Below, in pieces: positions 28,786 to 37,533 of a DNA stretch of 64,000 bases. This DNA is from Acinetobacter sp. ANC 4648 (GTDB lineage Bacteria; Pseudomonadota; Gammaproteobacteria; Pseudomonadales; Moraxellaceae). The position numbers and the translations under genes are program-made. How positions within the stretch are numbered: position 1 is the stretch's first letter; the number at the start of each line of letters is the position of its first letter. The notes under the pieces are model-generated. The model was not told the origin of the DNA. It worked only from the letters and a program-made list of their open reading frames with translations, and searched no databases. The stretch is from NCBI RefSeq assembly GCF_002135345.1, contig NZ_NEGI01000002.1, positions 496,001 through 560,000 on the forward strand, in the 5' to 3' direction.

Positions 28786-29712
28786 TTATTCATCTTTTAC
28801 TGAAAACAAGCCTGTGGAAAGATAACGGTCTCCACGATCACAAACAATACAGACAATTACAGCATTCGGATGTTCTTCTGCTAATTTTATCGAAGCCCAT
28901 ACCGCACCACCTGAGGATGTTCCAGCACTAATACCTTCTTCACGTGCCAATTTACGCATCATTTTTTCAGCTGCAATTTGCGGAATATCAATAATACGAT
29001 CAATCCGACTACGATCAAAAATCGTTGGGAGATATTGTTCTGGCCAACGGCGAATACCAGCAATACTTGCTCCATCTTCTGGCTGCAAACCCACGATTTG
29101 AATGTCTGGATTTTGCTCTTTAAGATACTTTGAAATTCCCATGATGGTACCTGTGGTCCCCATAGAACTCACAAAATGGGTAATTTGACCACCCGTTTGT
29201 TGCCAGATCTCAGGCCCCGTGGTTAAGTAATGTGCTTCAACATTATCTGGATTACCAAATTGGTTTAAGACAAAACCTTGACCTTCGGCTTGCATTTTCA
29301 AGGCTAAGTCACGTGCACCTTCCATCCCTTCTGCTTTAGTCACCTCAATCAGTTCGGCACCATAAGCACGCATCGCATCTTTACGTTCCTGACTCATATT
29401 ATCAGGCATAATCAGTTGCATTTTATAACCACGCATGGCTGCAACCATGGCTAAAGCAATTCCAGTATTTCCGCTGGTCGCTTCAATTAAGGTATCACCA
29501 GGCTTTATCTGACCACGCTTTTCAGCTTGCATAATCATATTATAGGCTGGACGATCTTTAACTGAACCGGCAGGATTATTGCCCTCAAGTTTCGCCAAAA
29601 CTGTTGCTTGAGTATGACTTGCGAGACGCTGTAAACGCACCAACGGTGTCTTTCCGACATAATGGTCTAATAAAAATTCGTCTGCGGAAAAATCTAGTTG
29701 TATATTGCTCAT
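28786..29712 (-). CDS. cysM: Cysteine synthase B (O-acetylserine sulfhydrylase) CysM
   Basis: A 308-residue PLP enzyme of the fold-II beta-substitution family. The PLP Lys is in NPAGSVKDRPAYNM, the substrate loop is EATSGNTGIALA, and the phosphate cup is GTTGTIMGISK. The isoform is judged CysM rather than CysK by length and by similarity of the C-terminal portion; CysM can also use thiosulfate. It opens the minus-strand block cysM, exonuclease, rlmD, relA and is divergent from the GacS kinase, an order I know from other gammaproteobacteria. Confidence 0.93.
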   Translation of the reverse strand: MSNIQLDFSADEFLLDHYVGKTPLVRLQRLASHTQATVLAKLEGNNPAGSVKDRPAYNMIMQAEKRGQIKPGDTLIEATSGNTGIALAMVAAMRGYKMQLIMPDNMSQERKDAMRAYGAELIEVTKAEGMEGARDLALKMQAEGQGFVLNQFGNPDNVEAHYLTTGPEIWQQTGGQITHFVSSMGTTGTIMGISKYLKEQNPDIQIVGLQPEDGASIAGIRRWPEQYLPTIFDRSRIDRIIDIPQIAAEKMMRKLAREEGISAGTSSGGAVWASIKLAEEHPNAVIVCIVCDRGDRYLSTGLFSVKDE

Positions 29713-29852
29713 GGTGTGTACCTATATCGAGGTGCGCCTATTGTATGAAAAAACTTTCCAGCCTGCACACCTTTCCACGCCTTTTTATTGAATATAATGA
29801 AAGCGCCAGCATTTTTTATAAAGCATGTTAATATGCCCTGCATGGGGAATGT

Positions 29853-32669
29853 GTGGCTGAATGCATGTCAAATTTTAATAAAAAACTCTTCAAACGTTTA
29901 AAACTCAATCATGCTTACGGACAGTTAATTGCATTAATTTTTGTTCCCATCATGATTTTGTCTTGCGTGGGTACTGCATTGGTTCTTTCTGAAACGGCCA
30001 ACTCATCCAAAGCACAACAACGTTTTGCAGCTATCGCCATTTTAAGTCGCTATCAATATATTGCCGATAAACTGATTGACTTGATTCAACAAGACCCCAG
30101 CAAACGTGATCGCGCTGAACATATTTTGCAAAATATGTTCAATGAAAAGCACCTATTAAGTGCAGCAATCGTAGATGAACAAAATACTAAGTATTTAAGC
30201 ATCGGCTCTCAATTCCAAAAAACATGGCCAAATCCGCCGCAAAATAATACTTTTTTTGGTCCAATCCTAAATCAACACAATAATATTTATGGCATCCGCC
30301 TCAACAAGATGGATCATAATAAAAAATTATGGCTGATGATTGAGTTAGATAACCAGCCTTTAGAAATTTCACATTACCGTGTATTAATTGTACTCATTAC
30401 CACCGCATTATTGACCCTCCTGCTGTTACTCCTGTGCCTAAATTTCTACTCAAGACGTTGGATTGCTCCGATGTACGAAATACGGATGCAATTACAGCGC
30501 TTAAATGCCGATACTCTTGATCAACATATGGTCATTAATAGTACTGGCGAATTGCGTTTATTACAGCGTGATATTGCTAATGTAGTCAAACGTCTACACT
30601 TTAGCTTTTTAGAACTCAAAGAACATACTGAACAAACTGAAGATGATTTACGTCGTACTTTAGACACGTTAGAAGTCCAAAATATTACCTACAAACAAGC
30701 GCGTGACCATGCCATTTCATCAAATCAGGCAAAATCTGTTTTTCTCGCCAACATTAGCCATGAATTACGCACCCCATTAAACAGTATTGATGGTTTTATC
30801 CATCTGTTATTACGTCAAGGCAACTTGAGTAACGATCAGAGCCTTTATCTACAAACGATTCGCAAGTCTTCTGCTCATTTATTAGCGCTAATTAATGATG
30901 TGTTGGACTTCTCTAAAATTGATGCAGGTAAACTTGAATTAGAAACAGCTCCATTTGATTTAGAAGAAGCGATTTTCGATGTGATGGATATGCTGTCGCC
31001 CCTAGCAGCACAAAAACAAATTGATATGGCATTCTACTATGCTGACAATGTGCCTAAGCATGTGATTGGTGATGTATTACGGGTCAAACAAATTCTAACT
31101 AATCTAATTTCGAATGCCATCAAATTCACCCCAGATGGTGAAATTATCGTGCGTGCTCGTATGGAACATGATGATATTGGTCAATGTTTATTACATTTTA
31201 GTGTACAAGATAGTGGTATTGGTCTCAGTGGCACAGACCGTAAGCGATTATTTGAATCCTTCTCACAGGGCGACGCATCGGTTACTCGCCAATTTGGTGG
31301 AACAGGATTAGGCCTTGCGATTTCCAAGCAATTGGTCAGCTTAATGCATGGACAAATTGGCTTTGAAGATAATCAAGAACGAGCACCCACAGAAAAAGGT
31401 TCGACCTTTTGGTTTACAGCCATGTTTATTGTTGGAGAAGATGAAGCCATTTATCATCCAGATTTCTCAGATATACATGTGGTTTCCTATCTTGCCCATC
31501 CTGCGACAGCCAATGTTCTAAGACATTATTTGGAAAACTACCACGTCCAACACACTGAAACACAATCTATTTTAGATTTATTTAGTCGCTTAAAATCACT
31601 TGCGCAAGAAAGTGAAAACACATGGCTAATTGTTGATCATAGTGGTGATACCGAAGCACTACTCAAAGAGATTCGTAGTCGATATCAAGGTCATTTAGCT
31701 GTATATGGTTATCAAATGACCCTAGAACCAGATATGTTAAATGAGTATCGTGCACGACCACTCTACCAACCTTTAAGTCGAACAGCTTTAATTCATTTAC
31801 TTGAAAATAAACCCATTTTTGAAACAGAGCAACATGCCGATTTTAAAGGCCAAGATTTACACGTCTTGGCGGTTGATGATCACCTTCCCAACCTAATTGT
31901 ACTTGAAGCACTATTAGGTGAATTAAATGTTAAAACCACTAAAGCACAAAGTGGGCAAGAGGCCCTAAACATTATTCAACAGACTATAGATCAAGGAGAT
32001 AAACCCTTTGATCTGGTGTTTATGGATATCCAAATGCCTGTCATGTCAGGGATTGATACGACACGTGCCATTCGCTCACTAGAATCAACTTTAGAGGGAA
32101 TGCGAATGCCTATTATTGCCCTCACAGCACACGCTTTGGCAGATGAAAAACAGAAATTACTTAAAGTTGGGATGGATGACTATGTAACGAAGCCAATTCA
32201 AATTGAGCAAATCATTCAAATTTTAACGCATTGGACCAGTGATAAATTTATAAAACCAGTCCAACAAACTGAAAGCACCATAATTCTAGAAGCGATGGAT
32301 CCCAATATTTTAGATTGGAAACAAAGTTTACAATTGGCCGCTAATAAAGAAGATTTGGCCCAAGATTTACTTAAAATGCTCGTTGATAGTTTTCCGACTG
32401 AAATCGAAGAAATACGACAATTAATTGAACTCGAGGATTTCCCACAACTAGAACATGTCTTACATCGACTTTATGGCGCAACCCGCTATGTAGGCACGCC
32501 TAAATTACAACAGGTCACTGGCAGTTTTGAACAGTTTATTTCAATCCTGCGCAAAGAACGTCGTAAAGCAGATGAACAATTTATTCAAGACACGATAAAG
32601 CGCTTAGATGAATTACAATTGGTGATTCATGAAGTAGAAGCTGCAGCTCAACAAATTTTTTCAAATTAG
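29853..32669 (+). CDS. gacS: GacS/BarA-type hybrid sensor histidine kinase
   Basis: A 938-residue tripartite inner-membrane kinase. Two membrane segments (about 26-48 and 178-200) enclose a roughly 130-residue periplasmic domain, then HAMP, HisKA with His303 (NISHELRTPLNS), HATPase (NLISNAIKFTPDG; GGTGLGLAIS), a receiver with Asp725 (VFMDIQMPVMSG) and a C-terminal Hpt with His871 (LHRLYGATRYVG). It should signal to a UvrY/GacA regulator, which is not in the window, and so control CsrA-binding small RNAs. The start is GTG at 29853 after GGGG, or ATG at 29865. Confidence 0.93.
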   Translation: MAECMSNFNKKLFKRLKLNHAYGQLIALIFVPIMILSCVGTALVLSETANSSKAQQRFAAIAILSRYQYIADKLIDLIQQDPSKRDRAEHILQNMFNEKHLLSAAIVDEQNTKYLSIGSQFQKTWPNPPQNNTFFGPILNQHNNIYGIRLNKMDHNKKLWLMIELDNQPLEISHYRVLIVLITTALLTLLLLLLCLNFYSRRWIAPMYEIRMQLQRLNADTLDQHMVINSTGELRLLQRDIANVVKRLHFSFLELKEHTEQTEDDLRRTLDTLEVQNITYKQARDHAISSNQAKSVFLANISHELRTPLNSIDGFIHLLLRQGNLSNDQSLYLQTIRKSSAHLLALINDVLDFSKIDAGKLELETAPFDLEEAIFDVMDMLSPLAAQKQIDMAFYYADNVPKHVIGDVLRVKQILTNLISNAIKFTPDGEIIVRARMEHDDIGQCLLHFSVQDSGIGLSGTDRKRLFESFSQGDASVTRQFGGTGLGLAISKQLVSLMHGQIGFEDNQERAPTEKGSTFWFTAMFIVGEDEAIYHPDFSDIHVVSYLAHPATANVLRHYLENYHVQHTETQSILDLFSRLKSLAQESENTWLIVDHSGDTEALLKEIRSRYQGHLAVYGYQMTLEPDMLNEYRARPLYQPLSRTALIHLLENKPIFETEQHADFKGQDLHVLAVDDHLPNLIVLEALLGELNVKTTKAQSGQEALNIIQQTIDQGDKPFDLVFMDIQMPVMSGIDTTRAIRSLESTLEGMRMPIIALTAHALADEKQKLLKVGMDDYVTKPIQIEQIIQILTHWTSDKFIKPVQQTESTIILEAMDPNILDWKQSLQLAANKEDLAQDLLKMLVDSFPTEIEEIRQLIELEDFPQLEHVLHRLYGATRYVGTPKLQQVTGSFEQFISILRKERRKADEQFIQDTIKRLDELQLVIHEVEAAAQQIFSN

Positions 32670-32767
32670 CCAATATTACTTGTACGACAATTGATAATGA
32701 CTGCACTGTCATGCATCAAAAAGCATCACATGCTATGCTCTTGCTTAAGAAAATAAGAGTCAAAAAC

Positions 32768-33559
32768 ATGACAACATTACTGCGTATAGAAAAGAAAGAT
32801 GGTATTGCAACAGTCTATTTGAACCGTCCTGAAAAACGTAATGCAATGAGCTTTGCATTATTACGCGAACTGGTCAGCACGGCACAACACATTAAAAAAG
32901 ATCGCAGTATTCGTTGTGTTATTTTAACAGGTGAAGCCAATGTATTTAGTGCAGGCATCGATTTAGCAGATTTAAATAGCCCTAAAAACACTGCCTATGC
33001 AGCTTGGGAACTGATTAAACCAGGCCAAAGTTTATTTCAAAAAGCCTTCCTGATTTGGCAAGACTTACCTGTACCTGTAATTGCTGCCATTGAAGGTTTT
33101 TGCTTTGGCGCTGGAATGCAATTGGCCTTGGCCGCTGATATTCGGATCGCACATCCTGATACACAATTATCGATAATGGAAAGCCGTTGGGGACTCGTTC
33201 CCGACATGGGTCTCACCCGCTCGATTAAAGGCATCATTGGTTTAGATTTGGCTAAAGAATTGACCCTGACAGCACGAATTTTTAATGGTAACTATGCCAA
33301 AGAAATTGGCCTCGTTACGCATTTAGACAATACTCCTCTAGCTAAAGCACAACTCATAGCAAAAGAGATGCTACAACGCTCACCGGATGCGTTGATGGCA
33401 GCAAAACGAGTACTAGATGCAATGCAACATGCACCTCAAAAATCATTACGTTTAGAGAAAATTTGGCAACTCAAATTATTGCTTGGAAAAAATAGTCAGA
33501 TTGCACGTAAAAAAGATAAAAACCCTGAAATTCAATTTCTGCCACGTCAATATAAATAA
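32768..33559 (+). CDS. Enoyl-CoA hydratase/isomerase family (crotonase) protein
   Basis: The ATG at 32768 gives 263 residues; 19 further upstream residues do not look like family sequence. Crotonase features are LNRPEKRNAMSF at the N-terminus, the first oxyanion-hole region FSAGIDLADL, and the second at IEGFCFGAGMQLALAADIRIA. The catalytic acid position is occupied by Glu in SIMESRWGLVPDMG. Exact acyl-CoA substrate unknown. It stands 98 bases after gacS on the same strand without a visible terminator between. Confidence 0.88.
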   Translation: MTTLLRIEKKDGIATVYLNRPEKRNAMSFALLRELVSTAQHIKKDRSIRCVILTGEANVFSAGIDLADLNSPKNTAYAAWELIKPGQSLFQKAFLIWQDLPVPVIAAIEGFCFGAGMQLALAADIRIAHPDTQLSIMESRWGLVPDMGLTRSIKGIIGLDLAKELTLTARIFNGNYAKEIGLVTHLDNTPLAKAQLIAKEMLQRSPDALMAAKRVLDAMQHAPQKSLRLEKIWQLKLLLGKNSQIARKKDKNPEIQFLPRQYK

Positions 33560-33645
33560 TTTCATCTCAGAGCAGTTTCAAAACTATTTCTCTTTGAAAC
33601 TGTTCCAACTTTTTAAGAGTATCTGAGCTATTTGAGAATTCTATT

Positions 33646-34512
33646 ATGAGTTTTAACCGCGAAACTAAAATTGCATTTTTAGGTATGGGTTTAATGGGTA
33701 GTCGCATGGCAACTCGACTATTACAAGCAGGTTTTGATGTTGCCATTTGGAATAGAACGTCCTCTGCCTGCGAAGCATTGCTAGATATGGGCGCAAAAAT
33801 ATTACAACTCGAGGAAATTAACCACTATCCAATTATCCTCACTTGTCTTGCTGATGATACTGCGGTAGATGATGTTTTTAATCAGATCCGATCTTTTTTA
33901 ACCAAGAATCAAATTATCGTCGACTTTTCAAGTCTGTCCGTGGATAAAACCAAGCAGCTTGCACACCAAGCTCAGCAACAACAAGTCATTTGGATTGATT
34001 CTCCTGTTTCAGGCGGAACAGCTGGTGCAGAAAATGGAACCTTAGTGATCTTTGCTGGCGGTGATGCATCAACCATTCAAAACTTATCCACTGTTTACAA
34101 TGTACTTTCTCAACGAGTCACTCGTATGGGCACTACAGGAACTGGTCAAGCAACAAAAATTTGCAATCAACTCATCGTAGCTGCAAACAGTGCTTTAATT
34201 GCTGAAGCCGTGGCATTAGCAGATTTAGCGGGTGTGGATACACGCTTACTGGCACCCGCACTCGCAGGTGGTTTTGCTGACTCCAAACCGCTTCAAATCT
34301 TAGTCCCTCGCATGGCAACACATTGCTTTGACCCCGTGCAATGGAAAGTACAGACGCTCTCTAAAGATTTGAATAATGCTGTGACTTTAGCACAACACTT
34401 TAATCTAAATATTCCTGTCGCGCAGCAAGCCTTATCTCAGTTGCAAGCACATCAAAACAATGGTTTTTCAGCTGCTGATTTAGCCAGTATCATTAAACAA
34501 GTTGAAAAATAA
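33646..34512 (+). CDS. glxR: 2-hydroxy-3-oxopropionate (tartronate semialdehyde) reductase-like enzyme
   Basis: A 288-residue beta-hydroxyacid dehydrogenase: NAD(P) loop FLGMGLMGSRMATRLLQAG, substrate loop DSPVSGGTAGAENGTL, and the catalytic Lys in GTGQATKICNQLIVA. The family also includes 3-hydroxyisobutyrate dehydrogenase. The tartronate-semialdehyde role is favoured because the next gene, 51 bases on, is a hydroxypyruvate isomerase, its pathway neighbour in the glyoxylate-glycerate route. The Arg in NRTSS after strand 2 suggests NADPH. Confidence 0.75.
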   Translation: MSFNRETKIAFLGMGLMGSRMATRLLQAGFDVAIWNRTSSACEALLDMGAKILQLEEINHYPIILTCLADDTAVDDVFNQIRSFLTKNQIIVDFSSLSVDKTKQLAHQAQQQQVIWIDSPVSGGTAGAENGTLVIFAGGDASTIQNLSTVYNVLSQRVTRMGTTGTGQATKICNQLIVAANSALIAEAVALADLAGVDTRLLAPALAGGFADSKPLQILVPRMATHCFDPVQWKVQTLSKDLNNAVTLAQHFNLNIPVAQQALSQLQAHQNNGFSAADLASIIKQVEK

Positions 34513-34563
34513 AGCATTGCCTACTACATTGGTAGTGAACGCCGTGATGCAAGGAGCAATATA

Positions 34564-35361
34564 ATGACAAAACTCGCAGTAAACTTATCTATGATTTTTA
34601 CTGAAGTCCCGTTAATTGAGCGCTTTGCATTGGCACATCAACATGGTTTTCAGCATATTGAAATTCAATTTCCATATGAGCTCAGCATTGATGATCTTCG
34701 CTCACAAATACAACTTTACGATTTAGATATTTGCCTCATCAATGTACCTGCTGGAGATTTAATGCAGGGTGGCTATGGGCTTGCTGGAATTCCAGGTCGA
34801 GAAATTGCCTTTCACCAAGCTCTGGAACTTGCTATTGAGTATGCAAGTGCCTTAAATATTCCAAGTGTTAATATTCTTGCCGGCAAACAACCTGAAGATG
34901 CCGATCTACTGCCATGCTTAAATACTTTAGCCAATAATTTAAAGCTCGCCTGTTACTTATTATCAGAACATAATATTCAACCCGTATTTGAAATGATTAA
35001 CAGTACAGATATGCCCAGATTTTTGGTGCAAAATATTGCACAAGCTCAAGAAATTTTAGAGGTCGTGCAGCATCCAGCACTTAAAATGCAATATGATTGT
35101 TATCACATGGCCATGATGGGTGAAGATCTACTAGAGACTCTTAAAGAGAATATTGATTGGATTGGACATATTCAATTTGCAGATTGTCCTGGTCGGCATG
35201 AACCTGATACCGCTCAAATTAATTTCGAACCCATTTTTTTATGGTTATCGCAAAGTTCCTATACAGGTTTTATTTCTGCTGAATACAAGCCACAATCACA
35301 TTCAGATCAATCCTTTACCTGGAAAGATAAATATTTTAATCATCATCAATCTTCTGAATAA
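34564..35361 (+). CDS. hyi: Hydroxypyruvate isomerase Hyi
   Basis: A 265-residue TIM-barrel sugar isomerase. The N-terminus KLAVNLSMIFTEVPLIERF and the loop GDLMQGGYGLAGIPGREIAF are characteristic of Hyi. Metal ligands Glu and Asp/His are seen in FEMIN, QYDCYHM, and IQFADCPGRHEPD. It converts hydroxypyruvate and tartronate semialdehyde. The ATG follows AAGGAGCAATATA, a strong ribosome site. Pairs with the preceding reductase. Glyoxylate carboligase is absent from the window. Confidence 0.88.
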   Translation: MTKLAVNLSMIFTEVPLIERFALAHQHGFQHIEIQFPYELSIDDLRSQIQLYDLDICLINVPAGDLMQGGYGLAGIPGREIAFHQALELAIEYASALNIPSVNILAGKQPEDADLLPCLNTLANNLKLACYLLSEHNIQPVFEMINSTDMPRFLVQNIAQAQEILEVVQHPALKMQYDCYHMAMMGEDLLETLKENIDWIGHIQFADCPGRHEPDTAQINFEPIFLWLSQSSYTGFISAEYKPQSHSDQSFTWKDKYFNHHQSSE

Positions 35362-35448
35362 AACGCATTAGGTAATTTTGTGATTTGAATTTTTTAGCTA
35401 AAGGCGTTATATTAGACGATGAGTGATTGTCAGGAAAATATACTTCAT

Positions 35449-35850
35449 ATGAATTTAGAACCATCGCCCAGCGCTTCTAATTCTCACGAACTCGCAACGA
35501 ATTCTCAAAATAAAGCTGTACAGACTTGTTTAAAAGTTGTACATGAAGCGCTTTTAGATGTAAAAGCCAAAGAAATTATTGAAATGGATGTAAGCGCGAT
35601 TAGCAATGTCTCTGATGCCATTGTTATTGCAAGCGGTACATCTACCCGTCATGTGAAAGCACTTGCCGATAATGTTGCTGATGAAGCGCGTAAAGCAGGA
35701 TTTCGCCCGATTGGGGTCGAAGGTGAAAAAGATGCCGAATGGATCTTAGTCGATCTCGGACTTGTTGTCGTTCATGTCATGCTTCCAACTGCGCGTAAAT
35801 TTTACGACCTTGAAAGCTTATGGCGTGGTGTTCCCGAGTCTGTAGCATAA
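35449..35850 (+). CDS. rsfS: Ribosome silencing factor RsfS
   Basis: A small cytosolic protein that binds uL14 and blocks subunit joining during starvation or stationary phase. The conserved core spans LLDVKAKEIIEMDVSAISN, SDAIVIASGTSTRHVKALAD, and GEKDAEWILVDLGLVVVHVM, close to E. coli RsfS (105 residues). Here an extra Ser/Asn-rich N-terminal tail is present. The ATG at 35449 (133 residues, AGGA upstream) is preferred over 35419. It is not next to nadD as in many bacteria. Confidence 0.92.
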   Translation: MNLEPSPSASNSHELATNSQNKAVQTCLKVVHEALLDVKAKEIIEMDVSAISNVSDAIVIASGTSTRHVKALADNVADEARKAGFRPIGVEGEKDAEWILVDLGLVVVHVMLPTARKFYDLESLWRGVPESVA

Positions 35851-35860
35851 TTTTCAATAA

Positions 35861-35886
35861 AAAAGCGACTATAGGTCGCTTTTTTA
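35861..35886 (+). terminator. Terminator after rsfS
   Basis: AGCGAC and GTCGCT pair around a five-base loop, flanked by A and T runs. It ends 23 bases before the convergent amt gene and may serve both strands. Confidence 0.88.
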
Positions 35887-35908
35887 TTGTCGCACCTTTT
35901 GTCGTGAT

Positions 35909-37135
35909 TCAATCAATTTGATTGGCATGCTTGGGTTGAAAAGAAACAATACCCTTAAACAGTATATAAGAGATCCCAAAGCTCCAAATAAATGCAACTA
36001 AGATACCAATACTCTGCGTAAACAAGGTCCCTTGAGACATGTCTTCAATTGCAGGATGCGGCGTCAATGCTACTGCCAATGTTCCCCACACCCCGCAAAC
36101 CCCATGTACAACGACCACTTCACGAATATTCTTTGCATGTATCCAATGTTTTAATAATGACGGGATAAATAATGTTAAAGCCCCTGCAGTCATACCAATA
36201 ATTGCTGCCGCAGATAAACTCACAAATCCACAACTTGCAGTAATAGCAACTAAACCACCCAGTGCCGCCTTAATTAAAGCCTCCCAAGACATGTGCTTAA
36301 GAAACAGTAAAGACAAACAAAGTGCAGCCAAAACAGAACCAACCAAGGCAGCAATTGCATTTGCTACAATCTCACCAATATCAACATGAATTGCCGAAAT
36401 ATAAACCACGTTAAGTCCAGACCACGCTAACCATAATACAAATCCAGCAAGTGCTAGGGATAAAATTTTATAATCACCAAAAATAATAGCTCGTTTCTTA
36501 ATTTGATGTTTTTGATCTTTTCTTAAAACATAATATCCAGCTAATACAATCCAAGCAGCAATTGAGTGAACCACCGTCGAACCAGCAAAATCAATAAAAC
36601 CTAATTGTTTTAGCCAACCAGTGCCATAAAATAAATTACCCCAAGCCCAGCTACTAAATAAAGGAAAAATAAAAGCTGCAATAATAAAACTAATCAAAGC
36701 ATAAATATGAATCGATATTGTTGATGGAATAATTCGTCCTACGACTGTTGTTATCGTAGTCGTCATCAGCGTATAAAAGAACATTAAATTCCAGTGCCAA
36801 CCATGCACAATTGTGAGTATCGGATGCGTTACATCGTATGTTGCCACTCCACTCATCACAAAACTTAGACCACTAAAAAGTATCCCACCAAGAATTGCCG
36901 CCACATAGTTCACACATAAGAATTGAATTGATTTTAAATTATGTTCACCACCACCCTCCACAACTGCAAATCCAGCTTGCATCAAGAGTACAAAAAAACC
37001 TCCCAACACCAGTAATTTAACATCATGTAATGCATTTAGAACTTTAAAATCACCATCTAACAATTGTACTTGTGCAAATATTTGAGTCGGAAGAAAGGCC
37101 AAGAACAAACAAATAAAACTTTTTAAAATCTTCAT
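35909..37135 (-). CDS. amt: Divergent Amt/Rh-family ammonium transporter homologue
   Basis: From the ATG at 37135 (408 residues) a signal-like first helix ends near FAQ, then about 11 membrane segments follow. Amt landmarks are GFIDFAGSTVVHS (Asp and first pore His) and VVVHGVCGVWGTLAVALT (second pore His). Two positions differ from E. coli AmtB: the GWFGFN segment reads AWSGLN, and the helix carrying the outer Phe gate reads FYTLMTTTITT, so both gate Phe appear replaced. Transport of ammonium is likely but not certain. No glnK lies nearby. An upstream start at 37207 would put 24 residues before the signal. Confidence 0.82.
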   Translation of the reverse strand: MKILKSFICLFLAFLPTQIFAQVQLLDGDFKVLNALHDVKLLVLGGFFVLLMQAGFAVVEGGGEHNLKSIQFLCVNYVAAILGGILFSGLSFVMSGVATYDVTHPILTIVHGWHWNLMFFYTLMTTTITTVVGRIIPSTISIHIYALISFIIAAFIFPLFSSWAWGNLFYGTGWLKQLGFIDFAGSTVVHSIAAWIVLAGYYVLRKDQKHQIKKRAIIFGDYKILSLALAGFVLWLAWSGLNVVYISAIHVDIGEIVANAIAALVGSVLAALCLSLLFLKHMSWEALIKAALGGLVAITASCGFVSLSAAAIIGMTAGALTLFIPSLLKHWIHAKNIREVVVVHGVCGVWGTLAVALTPHPAIEDMSQGTLFTQSIGILVAFIWSFGISYILFKGIVSFQPKHANQID

Positions 37136-37264
37136 CTTGAAGCACCCTAAATGGCTTTTGCCAATCGTATAGAGTTTAAAATCATTATAATAATTAACTA
37201 ATGTCACATATTTTATTCAATTTGAAACATATTATCCATATTTCAAATAAAATCAAATGATCTT

Positions 37265-37281
37265 TGCTCCAAATTAGAGCA
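37265..37281. promoter_or_regulatory. NtrC-like 17-bp dyad upstream of amt
   Basis: TGCTCCAAATTAGAGCA has the TGC...GCA ends and 17-bp length of NtrC sites (consensus TGCACC, five bases, GGTGCA), but mismatches in the arms. It is 130 bases upstream of the amt ATG. No clear sigma-54 promoter was found between them. Confidence 0.3.
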
Positions 37282-37338
37282 CAATTCAGACTGTCTTCCC
37301 AATTACTCAGTTCAAAAATACTCAAACCATATCTAAAT

Positions 37339-37369
37339 GTAGATCAAACATCTACTCTCAATTTTTGAG
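37339..37369. promoter_or_regulatory. Two adjacent perfect dyads in the amt upstream region
   Basis: GTAGAT and ATCTAC flank five bases at 37339-37355. Immediately after it, CTCAA and TTGAG flank three bases at 37357-37369. Possible operators; the regulator is unknown. Confidence 0.3.
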
Positions 37370-37488
37370 CAAGACTCTGTCCAAATAACTTCAGTCAACC
37401 AAAGAGGCTACATCATATAATCTTTTATATATTGGATGCTTAGAACTCAACCTAAATTCAAAACTGATCTTACTAATTTATTTGAAAA

Positions 37489-37515
37489 TAAAAAAACCAC
37501 CCGAAGGTGGTTTTT
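37489..37515 (-). terminator. Terminator after pntB
   Basis: AAAACCACC pairs with GGTGGTTTT around a CGAA loop, with a T run on the minus strand, 19 bases past the pntB stop. Confidence 0.9.
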
Positions 37516-37533
37516 AACATCAATATTTCAATA

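Larger units (their letters stand above)
37136..37488. other. Intergenic region upstream of amt, several dyads
   Basis: About 350 AT-rich bases between amt and the pntB terminator. No gene is seen. It contains three inverted repeats: TGCTCCAAATTAGAGCA at 37265, GTAGATCAAACATCTAC at 37339, and CTCAATTTTTGAG at 37357. Confidence 0.6.
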
